64,000 nucleotides of DNA from an uncultured Campylobacter sp. GTDB taxonomy: Bacteria > Campylobacterota > Campylobacteria > Campylobacterales > Campylobacteraceae. The notes beneath the pieces were generated by a model. That model saw only the letters and a program-made list of their open reading frames with translations, was not told the DNA's origin and ran no database searches. The position numbers were made by a program, and so were the translations under genes. Of this stretch, positions 27,865 to 36,053 are shown one piece after another (the first letter of the stretch is position 1; every line of letters starts with the position of its first letter). Where the stretch lies: NCBI RefSeq assembly GCF_937980635.1, contig NZ_CALJPG010000009.1, forward strand, positions 70,599-134,598. The letters run 5' to 3'.

Positions 27865-28986
27865 TCATTGCAGCGCGATATTATCCGCGTGGATCGCGTC
27901 ATCGTCGCTTTTGTAGCCTAAAGCCTGCTCTATCTCATCGCTTTTTACGCCCGCTATGCGCGCAAGCTCGCAGCTTGAATAGTTGCTAATACCGTGTGCC
28001 AGCAGCTTGCCGTCAGTCGCGCAGACGTTTACGATCTCGCCGCGCTCAAACTCACCGCGCACCTCGGCAATCCCGACCGCAAGCAGGCTTTTGCCCGATT
28101 TTATCGCCTCTGCCGCCCCTGCGTCGATAATCACCGCGCCTTTGCTAATCGCGCCGTATGCGAGCCAGTATTTACGCGAACTAAGCCGCGCCGCGCCCGC
28201 GCTAAAGAGGGTGCCGACCTCGTCGCCCGCCGCTATTTTAAGCAAAATTCCGTCCGTACGCCCGTTTGCGATGATCAGGCTAGTGCCGATCTGATTTGCC
28301 ATTTGCGCCGCCGCGATCTTGGTCGCCATGCCGCCCGTGCCGAATTTACTGCCCTCGCCGCCTGCCATTTTGACGACGCGCTCGTCGATTTCTTCAATAA
28401 AGCTTAAAAGTTTTGCGTCCGCGTGCTCGCTCGGATTTTTGTCGTACAGCCCGTCGATATCGCTTAAAATCACGAGCAGATCAGCATCGATTAGCCCCGC
28501 TACTAGCGCGCTTAGCGTGTCGTTATCGCCCACTTTGAGTTCATCTGCTACGACGGGGTCGTTTTCATTTATGATCGGTACGATGCCGCGCGAGAGCAGC
28601 TCCGCGCAGACGTTTCGCACGCTAAGATAGCGCGCCCTGTCGCTAAAATCGCCTCGGCTTAACAGCAGCTGCGCGATAATGCGGTCATGCGCCCAAAACA
28701 GCCGCTCGTAAAGATGCATCAGCGCGACCTGCCCGACCGCCGCCAGAGCCTGCTTGCGGCTTAAAATTTTAGGTCTTTGCGCGATGCCTAGCAGCCCCAT
28801 GCCCGCGCCCACGGCGCCCGAGCTTACCAAAGCCACGCAAAAGCCCGCATCTTTTAGCTTGCAAATTTGCGCGACTAGACTTTTGATGAGCCGCTCATTT
28901 AGCGAACCGTCCGCATTGGTAAGCGTCGAAGTACCGATTTTTACGACGATACGTTTTGCGCCGCCCAGAAGCTCTTTTCTACCCAT
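27865..28986 (-). CDS. proB: Glutamate 5-kinase
   Basis: ProB phosphorylates glutamate, the first and feedback-controlled step of proline synthesis. The 373-residue protein has the amino acid kinase domain (IVVKIGTSTLT, SSGAVGAGMG, NENDPVVADELKVGDNDTLSA, GTGGMATKIAAA) and a C-terminal PUA domain from about 275, ending in YKSDDDAIHADNIAL. It has the full length of two-domain ProB. The ATG is preceded by GGAGCGG. It is upstream of the EF-hand gene and proA on the same strand. Confidence 0.96.
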   Translation of the reverse strand: MGRKELLGGAKRIVVKIGTSTLTNADGSLNERLIKSLVAQICKLKDAGFCVALVSSGAVGAGMGLLGIAQRPKILSRKQALAAVGQVALMHLYERLFWAHDRIIAQLLLSRGDFSDRARYLSVRNVCAELLSRGIVPIINENDPVVADELKVGDNDTLSALVAGLIDADLLVILSDIDGLYDKNPSEHADAKLLSFIEEIDERVVKMAGGEGSKFGTGGMATKIAAAQMANQIGTSLIIANGRTDGILLKIAAGDEVGTLFSAGAARLSSRKYWLAYGAISKGAVIIDAGAAEAIKSGKSLLAVGIAEVRGEFERGEIVNVCATDGKLLAHGISNYSSCELARIAGVKSDEIEQALGYKSDDDAIHADNIALQ

Positions 28987-29133
28987 TTTCCGCTCCGAAA
29001 TTTTTGAAAATTATATCGAAAACGGCTTATTTTAAATTTTATGTTTTGAGCTGAGTAGATGCGAGCTTTTGGTTTAAATTTATTCCCGAGTAATTCTAAT
29101 AAAGCGTAGAGATAGTCCGTCTACGAAGATCGT

Positions 29134-29154
29134 AACGGGAGATAAACTCCCGTT
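29134..29154. terminator. Stem-loop downstream of the fcc operon
   Basis: A perfect 8-bp inverted repeat, AACGGGAG (29134-29141) and CTCCCGTT (29147-29154), around a 5-base loop. It lies between the fccC 3' end and proB. No T run follows on the minus strand, so it may be a weak terminator or an mRNA 3' stabiliser. Confidence 0.45.
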
Positions 29155-29196
29155 ATCGCGCGAAATTTTACTGATTTAAAATTTACCGGATCCTTG

Positions 29197-29262
29197 CTAA
29201 AGCGCGGCGTTGAGACTTAGTTGCATCTCCACGTCGTCGCTAACGAGCAAAATTTTCTTCAT
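29197..29262 (-). pseudogene. Truncated response regulator remnant
   Basis: A 21-codon frame from ATG 29262 that reads MKKILLVSDDVEMQLSLNAAL, the exact look of a receiver-domain N terminus (strand 1 plus the acidic pair DD), and then stops at a TAG. No continuation of the receiver is visible downstream. It begins 7 bases after the fccC stop. It is probably what is left of a two-component regulator gene that once followed this operon. Confidence 0.45.
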
Positions 29263-29268
29263 TTTAGC

Positions 29269-29940
29269 CTACTTTTTGGTGGCATTGCCTTCTTTATCTT
29301 CAGTCTTCACCTCTTTCGGCCCCACATAATCCTCCCCGAAATATGCCTTCTTTATCTCTTCTTTTTTGATTGCGGCTTTCTTTTCGTAGATTTTGTATTC
29401 AGGCTTCCAGTAGTTTAGCATATTGTTTAGCCCGCTGTGGCCTACCTCGGCGTGACAGCTAGCGCAGGTTAGTTGCTTATCGGTATTTAGCAAGCTTTGA
29501 TAGTGAGCGTGCATCTTTTGAGCCTGGGCTGAGGTTAGCTTATTATCCACCAAATTCGTATGGCAACTAACGCAACCGTTATCAAATACGAAGTGCTCTC
29601 TTTTCTCTCTATTTTTATGCCAGTCTATAGCCTCCGGGTCTTTGAAGAAATGAATATATCCCTCCATCAATCCGTTTTTAGCTTTAACTAGGACGTATTT
29701 GGCTAGGTTGTCGTGAGGTATGTGGCAGTCTACGCATTTAGCCCTTACTCCGCTTTTGCCTTTGCCGCTGTGAACGTCGTTACTATAAGCTATAACCATA
29801 GGATCCATCTCGTGGCACACTACGCAAAACTTCTCTCCGCTAGTTTCTTCTAGGGCGTAATGTACGGGCAGTACGACTAAAAACCCTATAATGCCGCTTA
29901 CTAATATAATAAGCGCTAGTACTTTCTTTGAAATTTTCAT
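29269..29940 (-). CDS. fccC: NapC/NrfH-type tetraheme cytochrome c (FccC-like)
   Basis: A 223-residue membrane-anchored cytochrome with one N-terminal helix (VLALIILVSGIIGFLVVLPV) and four CxxCH heme sites: CVVCH, CVDCH, CVSCH and CASCH. NapC/NrfH proteins take electrons from menaquinol and pass them to a periplasmic partner. The start at 29940 is chosen because its ATG overlaps the upstream cytochrome stop (ATGA); the frame runs 17 codons further upstream without a ribosome site. The C terminus is Lys/Glu-rich. The order with a tetraheme cytochrome and flavoprotein matches the fccABC operon of Wolinella (recalled). Confidence 0.85.
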   Translation of the reverse strand: MKISKKVLALIILVSGIIGFLVVLPVHYALEETSGEKFCVVCHEMDPMVIAYSNDVHSGKGKSGVRAKCVDCHIPHDNLAKYVLVKAKNGLMEGYIHFFKDPEAIDWHKNREKREHFVFDNGCVSCHTNLVDNKLTSAQAQKMHAHYQSLLNTDKQLTCASCHAEVGHSGLNNMLNYWKPEYKIYEKKAAIKKEEIKKAYFGEDYVGPKEVKTEDKEGNATKK

Positions 29941-30377
29941 GGCGTTACCCCCATCCATTGTGGAACTTCGTGTTCGTGGCACTCCGTGCACATATTGGTT
30001 GATTTTTTATGCTCGTTGTGGCACTCGTCGCAGTATAGCGTAGGGCCGTCGTGAACCGAGTTGTGGGGATTTGCTTTTAGCAGATCCATGTATTCTAGTC
30101 TTTTAGCTATCTTTTTCTTGTCGCCGTGACAGGATATACAGCCTTTATCGCCGATAGATTTAAATTTACTAGCGTCGTTTCCTTGTCCTTCGTGACAATC
30201 AAGACAGGTGAAGCTTAGCTTTTCGTGGTGAGGTTTTAAAGGGTGTTTGGCTCGCAGTTCATCGGTGACGTTAAGATCTACTAAAGACGTTATCTTTGCG
30301 CTTGGTGCGCCTGCGCTAAATGCAAAAGAGCATAGCAGCATAGATGCGCACAAGGCGAGAAACGCTTTATGTTTCAT
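29937..30377 (-). CDS. fccB: Periplasmic tetraheme cytochrome c (FccB-like)
   Basis: A 146-residue secreted cytochrome with signal peptide (MKHKAFLALCASMLLCSFAFSAG) and four heme motifs: CLDCH, CISCH, CDECH and CTECH. Extra histidines (HPLKPHHEKL, NPHNSVHDG) supply the sixth ligands. It resembles the cytochrome domain of Shewanella flavocytochrome c, here made as a separate chain. It would carry electrons from the NapC-type quinol oxidase (downstream, overlapping) to the flavoprotein upstream. Translational coupling suggests equal amounts of the two cytochromes. Confidence 0.85.
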   Translation of the reverse strand: MKHKAFLALCASMLLCSFAFSAGAPSAKITSLVDLNVTDELRAKHPLKPHHEKLSFTCLDCHEGQGNDASKFKSIGDKGCISCHGDKKKIAKRLEYMDLLKANPHNSVHDGPTLYCDECHNEHKKSTNMCTECHEHEVPQWMGVTP

Positions 30378-30603
30378 GCGAATTTCCTTTCGGATGCCTA
30401 GTTTGCAAATTTAACTACAAATTCGGCTTCAAATTTAAAAGTACCGCAAGCCGAATTTGACCTGCGATACGAAATAAGATTTGCAAGTATTTCGAGGCGA
30501 TTTTTGGGGTTGCGCGGCTAAAATTTTGCGCAGGCTAGACAAAATAGTCTGCCAAGCAAAATTTTAGCAAGCTCCGCAAAAAGCGTCCGAAAGACGCCGC
30601 AAA
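30378..30603. other. Spacer within the fcc operon
   Basis: A 226-base gap between fccA and fccB that is long for an operon. It holds copy B of the 80-base repeat and several hairpins, including GCGTCCGAAAGACGC near 30584-30598 and an AGACTA/TAGTCT-type pair. These may attenuate or process the transcript so that flavoprotein and cytochromes are made at different levels. No gene is visible. Confidence 0.45.
30461..30540. repeat. Dispersed intergenic repeat, copy B
   Basis: About 80 bases from CCTGCGATACGAAATAAGAT to GCGCAGGCTAGAC, matching 25888-25966 with a few changes and one short gap. It lies about 65 bases past the stop of fccA, in the same orientation relative to that gene as copy A has to proA. 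Confidence 0.65.
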
Positions 30604-32154
30604 TTAGCCTATATTCTCACCGGCTATCATACCAAACGTTAGACAATCTGCGATCGCCACGCTACCTAAGCGGCTAGCTCCGTGTACGCCGCCGGTGATC
30701 TCGCCTGCGGCAAATAGTCTTGGGATAGGCATCTCGGTTTGTAGCGAGATAACCTGAGCTTTGGTATTGATATCGATACCGCCCATAGTGTGGTGAAGTT
30801 TTGGCGTACCGCGCATAGCGTAGAAAGGCGGTTTAGAGATATCTACGCCGTTTGTAGTGGTTTTATCCATAGGCTTACCGAAGTCTTCGTCTTTGCCTGA
30901 TTTGACGAAGCTATTATATCTCTCGACGGTCTTTTTTAGCTCTGCGGCAGGGATTTTATAAAAAGCCGCTAGTTCGTCTAGGGTTTCAAATTTCTTTAGT
31001 ACGCCAGATTCCAGCGGTTTGGTGTAGTGCTCAGGTATGACCATGTTTTTTACGCCCTCAGAATCGCAGAAGTTGATAGGATAGATATCGGCTTTTGCGT
31101 CTATTACTTTAAACATAGCTTGAGAGCGCGTGCGGCGGTCTGCTAGCTCGTTCATATAGCGTTTGCCGGTTCTTGGATCAACTGAAATTCCGTAGCGGAA
31201 ACTTCCGTTTACGTTAAACATAGAGCCTACGCCAAAGCCTTTTTCGTCAGGGCATGCCCATGGACCAAATTGTATCCAGCTAAGTTGCACTGGAGTTGCG
31301 CCGATCCTAAACGCCTCTTTCATAGCGCCTGCGGTTGCGCCCGGGTGGTTGGTGCTATCCGTAGTAGGCAAGATAGACGGATCTTGTACCTGTCTAAAAA
31401 ATACGTCGCGGCAGAATCCGCCTGCTGCTAGTACTACGCCTTTTTTAGCTTTTATAACTTTTTTAGTTCCGGTAGTGTTTTCGGCGTCGTCTTTTTGGCT
31501 CTTTGGATCAAATTTATAATCCTCTCTGATGATCACGCCGTCTACGCCGCCATCTTCGCCTAGGACGAATTCGTCAAATTTAGCTCTTTGTCTTAGCTCG
31601 CAGCCTTGTAGGTTTTTAAAGTATTCTACCATCGGCTGAACGATACCCGAACCCGAGCCGTTAGCGGTCTGAAGCGATCTAGGTACGCTGTGCCCGCCTG
31701 CGTGAGTAACTTTATCTATGTATTTAGCGCCGCATTTTAGAGTTAGTTTATATGCGTCTTGCGCGCGAGTAGCGATGGTGTCGATTAGATCTACGTGGTT
31801 TAGGCCGCGACCGGCTTTTAGGCAGTCTTTGATAAATAGCTCGTTGCTATCTTTGATACCTTCGGCTTTTTGTTTGTCGCTATTTGGAACGGCAAATATA
31901 CCGCCGTTAATTACGGAGTTACCGCCGACGCGTCCCATCTTTTCTAGGATTAGGACTTTATTGCCCTTTTCGGCTGCGGTGATACCGGCCGCAAGTCCTG
32001 CAAAACCGGAACCAACGATAACTACGTCCCACTCCTCGTCAAATTTGACGTCTTTAGCGTTAACCGCAGCATTTGCGTTTACGGAGCCGAGCGCTAAAGC
32101 ACTCGCGCCAACTAGGCTCATTTTGAGCAGATCACGTCTTGAAACGTTTTCCAT
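30604..32154 (-). CDS. fccA: Periplasmic flavoprotein reductase, fumarate reductase-like (FccA)
   Basis: A 516-residue FAD enzyme with a Tat signal (SRRDLLKMSLVG) and the Rossmann FAD motif VVIVGSGFAGLAAGITA. It matches the flavin part of Shewanella fumarate reductase Fcc3. The proton-donor Arg lies near NELADRRTRSQAM, and HHTMGGI and GGVHGASRLG are conserved. However, the substrate His of IQAHPT is replaced by Gly (WIQFGPWACPD), so another unsaturated acid may be the substrate. It lacks its own heme domain; electrons would come from FccB and FccC downstream. Confidence 0.85.
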   Translation of the reverse strand: MENVSRRDLLKMSLVGASALALGSVNANAAVNAKDVKFDEEWDVVIVGSGFAGLAAGITAAEKGNKVLILEKMGRVGGNSVINGGIFAVPNSDKQKAEGIKDSNELFIKDCLKAGRGLNHVDLIDTIATRAQDAYKLTLKCGAKYIDKVTHAGGHSVPRSLQTANGSGSGIVQPMVEYFKNLQGCELRQRAKFDEFVLGEDGGVDGVIIREDYKFDPKSQKDDAENTTGTKKVIKAKKGVVLAAGGFCRDVFFRQVQDPSILPTTDSTNHPGATAGAMKEAFRIGATPVQLSWIQFGPWACPDEKGFGVGSMFNVNGSFRYGISVDPRTGKRYMNELADRRTRSQAMFKVIDAKADIYPINFCDSEGVKNMVIPEHYTKPLESGVLKKFETLDELAAFYKIPAAELKKTVERYNSFVKSGKDEDFGKPMDKTTTNGVDISKPPFYAMRGTPKLHHTMGGIDINTKAQVISLQTEMPIPRLFAAGEITGGVHGASRLGSVAIADCLTFGMIAGENIG

Positions 32155-32209
32155 GATGTCTCCTTTATTTTACCGTTATACGGTTTTTTTGATGCCTAAT
32201 TTTGGAGTT

Positions 32210-32215
32210 ATTGTA
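32210..32215 (-). promoter_or_regulatory. Probable -10 box of the fcc operon
   Basis: On the minus strand, TACAAT lies about 55 bases before the fccA ATG, inside TTTGGTACAATAACT. A strong AT-rich region (to about 32260) is upstream and AAAGGAG precedes the start codon. No clear Fnr or NssR box was found by eye. Confidence 0.4.
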
Positions 32216-32390
32216 CCAAAAGTTAAATAAAAGCAAAATAATATTATTTAAAAATTGTTTTTAAATTTTAAAATCGCCGCCGCTAAAAAGCCGCTTATCG
32301 GCTGCCTACTAGCTCTAAATTTAGACAAATTTTAAATTTAAATCTCTACATAAAATTTATGCGCTATGAGAGCGTGTATCCTGCGCTGGA

Positions 32391-32416
32391 TAAAAGACCC
32401 GCAAAAGCAGGTCTTT
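32391..32416 (-). terminator. Terminator of the NifB/double-cubane operon
   Basis: On the minus strand, AAAGACCTGC, a TTTT loop, then GCGGGTCTTTT: a 10-bp stem with one mismatch followed by a T run. It overlaps the nifB-like stop codon, so the operon ends here and the fcc genes form a separate unit. Confidence 0.7.
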
Positions 32417-33242
32417 ATTTCTCGCAAAGCTTACCGCATGCGTCGGCACGGCATCTGCTGCAGTGAGTCATCTGCGCCATAGAGCCGCCGATTAGCTTGC
32501 GCATGCCGCGAATTTCTTCATTCGAGGGCGATTTGATATTTGCAAAAGGGGTATCATGCACGGGGATCATCGCCATGCAGTTCATGATATCGGCCTGCCA
32601 CTCCTTGGCTTTTTTCGCGATTTCGGGTACGTGAGCCATATTTACGCCGGGGATTACGACCGTATTGATTTTGACGATCATGCGGGCTTCTTTTAGCTTG
32701 CGGATCCCTTCCTCTTGGCGCGCCTGAAGAATTCTAGCGCCCTCTTCGCCGCGGTAAATTCTATTTCCGTGGCGTACCCAGTCATAAATTTTGCCGCCCA
32801 CTTCGGGCGTTACGGCATTGACCGTTACCGTCACGTGGCTCACGCCGATGCGCACGATATCATCCACGTGCTCGGGCAGAGCTAGGCCGTTTGTGGATAG
32901 ACAAAGCAGGGCGTGAGGGAAGCGGGCTTTGCATTTTTCAAAGGTAGACAAAGTTTTGTCGGCATCGCACATAGGATCTCCGGGCCCTGCGATACCGATG
33001 ACTGAGATATCTTGTCTAAATTTAAATAGATTTTCCACGTATCTTACGGCCTCATCCGGGCTCTGCACCTTTGCCGTTACGCCGGGGCGATTTTCGTTTG
33101 CGCAGTCGTAGATGCGGTTGCAAAAATTGCATTGGATATTGCAATGCGGCGCTACTGGAAGGTGCACGCGCCCGTAGGCGGCGGATGCTTTTTTGCTAAA
33201 GCAGGGGTGGTTATCGAAGGAGGGTTTGGCGAAAAAATTCAT
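32415..33242 (-). CDS. nifB: NifB-type radical SAM enzyme
   Basis: A 275-residue radical SAM protein that matches the catalytic core of NifB, which fuses two 4Fe clusters into the 8Fe-9S-carbide precursor of nitrogenase cofactor. The SAM cluster motif is PHCNIQCNFCNRIYDC, followed by the NifB-specific NENRPGV. The N-terminal HPCF cysteine and the C-terminal CSRCRADACG pair correspond to the substrate-cluster ligands. It has no NifX-like C-terminal domain. The start at 33242 overlaps the upstream gene's stop; GGAAGG precedes it. No nitrogenase gene is in the window. Confidence 0.85.
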   Translation of the reverse strand: MNFFAKPSFDNHPCFSKKASAAYGRVHLPVAPHCNIQCNFCNRIYDCANENRPGVTAKVQSPDEAVRYVENLFKFRQDISVIGIAGPGDPMCDADKTLSTFEKCKARFPHALLCLSTNGLALPEHVDDIVRIGVSHVTVTVNAVTPEVGGKIYDWVRHGNRIYRGEEGARILQARQEEGIRKLKEARMIVKINTVVIPGVNMAHVPEIAKKAKEWQADIMNCMAMIPVHDTPFANIKSPSNEEIRGMRKLIGGSMAQMTHCSRCRADACGKLCEK

Positions 33243-34018
33243 CAATCTTTTTTCCTTCCGAATTTTATGGCGTCCGCGTGGCAAACGTCCATACAATCTC
33301 CGCAGTTCGTGCAGTTCATCTCGTCCGGTCTCGTGCCCATTTCGCATTTGCGCAAACAAGCGTTGCAGTTATCGCAGGCACTCGTTTTATAAACGCGAAA
33401 TATTGAAATTTTACGCAGCAGCTCCATTATGCCGCCGCTAGGACAGGCGAAGCGACACCATAAATTTGCGACGATCAAGGACGCGGCGATGAGGGCTACG
33501 ACTACGGCAGTGCGAACCGCCCAGTACCAGTCGGAAAATTTAAAGGACATGATAACGGCGTTGAGATACTCGTCGCTGGTGCGGATAGGGATCATAACGC
33601 GGGGGTTGCCGTAGATAAAATACACGCCCGCGCTAAGCAAAACAGCTAAAACCATGCCTATCTGCGCATATCTTAGCTTCCTGTTATTTTTTAGCTTAAG
33701 CTTAAAAGCGGCAAATTTGCCGAGCATTTGATTTACGAATCCGCCCGGGCAAAGCCAGCCGCAAAACGCGCGCCCGAGGAAAATAACCAGCACGGGGATA
33801 AATAGCCAAAAGCCGAAAAACACGGTCGCGATCCGCCCCCAGCACGTGACGATCGGACAGGATTGGCAGTTTACGAAAGGCACTATAAAAGGGCATCTAA
33901 AAATCCCGTAATAAGCCCATTGCCCGATCGCGCCGATAAAAATCAGCTGCACTAAGCGACGAATTTTAGTTAGCCTAGAGACTTTTTTCATCTTTGCCAT
34001 ATTTACTATACTAAACAT
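33242..34018 (-). CDS. NapH/NosR-like membrane polyferredoxin
   Basis: A 258-residue inner-membrane protein with about four helices, two CxxxCP loops (FCGWLCPGG, WCRFACPSGG) and a C-terminal 2[4Fe-4S] domain (CDNCNACLRKC, CTNCGDCMDVC). This is the NapH/NosR/CcoG-like architecture that moves electrons across or along the membrane. The ATG at 34018 overlaps the upstream stop by 8 bases; ATG 34000 is an alternative. Lying between a binding protein and a NifB-like enzyme, it may feed electrons to the cytoplasmic Fe-S proteins of this operon or from a periplasmic partner. Confidence 0.85.
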   Translation of the reverse strand: MFSIVNMAKMKKVSRLTKIRRLVQLIFIGAIGQWAYYGIFRCPFIVPFVNCQSCPIVTCWGRIATVFFGFWLFIPVLVIFLGRAFCGWLCPGGFVNQMLGKFAAFKLKLKNNRKLRYAQIGMVLAVLLSAGVYFIYGNPRVMIPIRTSDEYLNAVIMSFKFSDWYWAVRTAVVVALIAASLIVANLWCRFACPSGGIMELLRKISIFRVYKTSACDNCNACLRKCEMGTRPDEMNCTNCGDCMDVCHADAIKFGRKKD

Positions 34019-34871
34019 CTTTTACACCAAACCTTTCTATGAGTTCAAGCCCACGCGCCGAATGGATGGAGGTAAAGCCGTGTCGCTCGAAAATTTCCTG
34101 CCCCTCCACGGAGCAGACGAAGTCCGAGAAGTCGTCGGCCAGCTTCTCGTCTTTTACGTATTTCATAATATTTAGCGTAAAGGTAAGCGGCCCCGGCGGG
34201 ATGAGTTTCTCGTCGATCGGCATATATTCGATTTTGTCTTTAAATCTATCGTGCGTCGTTAGGCGCTTTTCGATTATGGACGCATCGCCCTTGCCATCTA
34301 CGAGATCGCACATCATCTGGATGACGCATGAGCCGTTGGCGACCATATTTTTCATAACAGACTCGGTAAGACCTGAATTTTTTAAAATTCCCTTTACCGG
34401 TCCGCTACCAGGAGGCGATGCCCTTAGCGGCAGCATCACCCTTACGCCTGGCTCTGCCAAATCCTTCAGATCGCGAATGCCCGCGGGATTGCCTTTTGGC
34501 ACTACTAAAACGTAGTTGGTAAAACATAGCGGTCTAAAGCGGAGGCTAAGCCCAGCCTTACGCAGTTTTTGAGACAGCTCCAAAACGCGAGCGCCGAATA
34601 CCTCCGTCTTGCTTTGCAAGGCTAGCAACGACTTTCCGAGCGCGCCCGCAAAGGCGCCCGTGTACTGGATATTATGTCCCGTTCTTGACTCATAAATGGC
34701 GTTTAGCTCGTTAAATGCTTCGGACAGTCCTCCGCACGACCAAACCTGCAGCGAATCTGGCTTAAACGGCGTATAGCCAGCGAGCATCGTTTCCGGTCCG
34801 GCGATGGCGGCTGCCGCCAAAGCTCCTTTTAAAAAGCCGCGACGAGATTCGTCTATCTCCTTAAATTTCAT
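34011..34871 (-). CDS. Tat-exported ModA-like periplasmic binding protein
   Basis: A 286-residue solute-binding protein of the type 2 (molybdate/tungstate, ModA-like) fold: SLQVWSCGGLSEAFNELNA, YESRTGHNIQYTGAFAGALG, and later FTNYVLVVPKGNPAGI. The N terminus has a Tat signal (SRRGFLKGALAAAAIAG), unusual for this family, which suggests it folds or loads a ligand in the cytoplasm. No ABC permease or ATPase lies nearby, so it may be a sensor or a carrier for the metal-cluster pathway. It has RBS GGAGAGAT and follows the dehydratase-like gene by 72 bases. Confidence 0.75.
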   Translation of the reverse strand: MKFKEIDESRRGFLKGALAAAAIAGPETMLAGYTPFKPDSLQVWSCGGLSEAFNELNAIYESRTGHNIQYTGAFAGALGKSLLALQSKTEVFGARVLELSQKLRKAGLSLRFRPLCFTNYVLVVPKGNPAGIRDLKDLAEPGVRVMLPLRASPPGSGPVKGILKNSGLTESVMKNMVANGSCVIQMMCDLVDGKGDASIIEKRLTTHDRFKDKIEYMPIDEKLIPPGPLTFTLNIMKYVKDEKLADDFSDFVCSVEGQEIFERHGFTSIHSARGLELIERFGVKDV

Positions 34872-34943
34872 GCAATCTCTCCTTTCTTTGGTTTGTTTTT
34901 AAATTTAGAAAATTCTTCATTTTGAAATTTCAAACAGCATCGA

Positions 34944-36053
34944 TTAAAGTAGCTCTATAAAGGCTTCTAAGCGCGTACGAATTTGCCCGACGTCTTGTTT
35001 TGAATAATCAGTCTCTAGCGACATATAGTTCGCTCCCGCTTCGCGGCTCGCCTCCTTTATTTTATTCGTTTCGATCGCGTAGGTGTGGCAGCCGCTTAGC
35101 ACGACGTCGATGACGCCGTCTGCTTGATATTCGCGGATAAATTCCTTGATAATATCGCTTCTAGCGTTGTTTTGATACATCACCGAGCATGGGATTTTGA
35201 GGTAGCGCTCGGCGATATTTGCTACCAGATCGCCCTTCGTTTGCACTTGGTTTTGATAGCCTTTGGTGCCGGAGCAGTTTTCAAATGCCACTACGTCCGC
35301 GCCAAGATCTTCGATCTGCTTGATAACCTTTTCATACACGCCTCCGCTTGGACAGCCTGTGATAATGATCCGCTTTTTGCGAGTTTTCGGCGGGATCATC
35401 TCCTTTGCGGCGGCTATGTAGGCGCGTATCATTTTAAGCTTCTCCTGCTTGTCGTATATGAAGTCGCTCGCAAATGAAATTTGATGAATTTCGCTGCCCG
35501 CTACCGGCATAGGATTTAGTTTGCCAAGCTCTAAAAGCTCCAACATAACATCGCGCTCTTCGTTATAAATTTGCACCGCATCTAGCAGCGCTTCATCCGT
35601 GATTTTCGTATTAAATTTTTGCTCCAAAACTTTGCGAAATTTCCTAAGCTCATCGGTAAAAAGCTCCAAACTCTTGCCGCCAGTCATATTCGGCAGTTGC
35701 AGTACGTGGACGTCCTTATGCTTTGCAAGCAGCTCATACATCTTTTTCTTGCCGTCGCAGGTCGTTTCACCTATGACGAGATCGCTAGCGTTCATATAGG
35801 GGCATTTTTTCGTAACCGCGTAGCCGTAGCTTGCTTTGATTAGCGGGCAAAGATTGCGCGGAAGCTCGGCATGAGCGGCATCTATCGGGCTTTCGTCATA
35901 GGCGCAAAGCCCAACCGGCACGGCGCCCGCGGCGTAAATAAGCTCCTTCGGCGAATAGGTGCAAAACATCCCAACTACGTGTTTGCCTTGCTCTTTTAGA
36001 TCGTGCAGAGCCATTGCGTTACGCTTTTTAAGCGCGTCAAAATCCATCTTCAT
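34944..36053 (-). CDS. 2-hydroxyacyl-CoA dehydratase/double-cubane cluster protein
   Basis: A 369-residue protein of the HgdB/BcrB/YjiM family. Members bind Fe-S clusters and are energised by an ATP-driven activator; the double-cubane branch carries an 8Fe-9S cluster and reduces small molecules such as acetylene. Candidate ligands are Cys31 (FCTYSP), Cys69 (NLCPLIK), Cys99 (TCDGKKK) in the first half and Cys234 (GCPSGG), Cys260 (ENCSG), Cys322 (SGCHTY) in the second; Cys50, 84 and 289 are extra. It is a single chain without a second dehydratase subunit, which favours the double-cubane type. Start overlaps the activator stop. Confidence 0.82.
   Translation of the reverse strand: MKMDFDALKKRNAMALHDLKEQGKHVVGMFCTYSPKELIYAAGAVPVGLCAYDESPIDAAHAELPRNLCPLIKASYGYAVTKKCPYMNASDLVIGETTCDGKKKMYELLAKHKDVHVLQLPNMTGGKSLELFTDELRKFRKVLEQKFNTKITDEALLDAVQIYNEERDVMLELLELGKLNPMPVAGSEIHQISFASDFIYDKQEKLKMIRAYIAAAKEMIPPKTRKKRIIITGCPSGGVYEKVIKQIEDLGADVVAFENCSGTKGYQNQVQTKGDLVANIAERYLKIPCSVMYQNNARSDIIKEFIREYQADGVIDVVLSGCHTYAIETNKIKEASREAGANYMSLETDYSKQDVGQIRTRLEAFIELL

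Noticed and set aside
32415..33242. The NifB-like gene as evidence of nitrogen fixation
   Set aside because: No nifH, D, K, E or N is in the window, and the genes around it point to a different Fe-S reductase.
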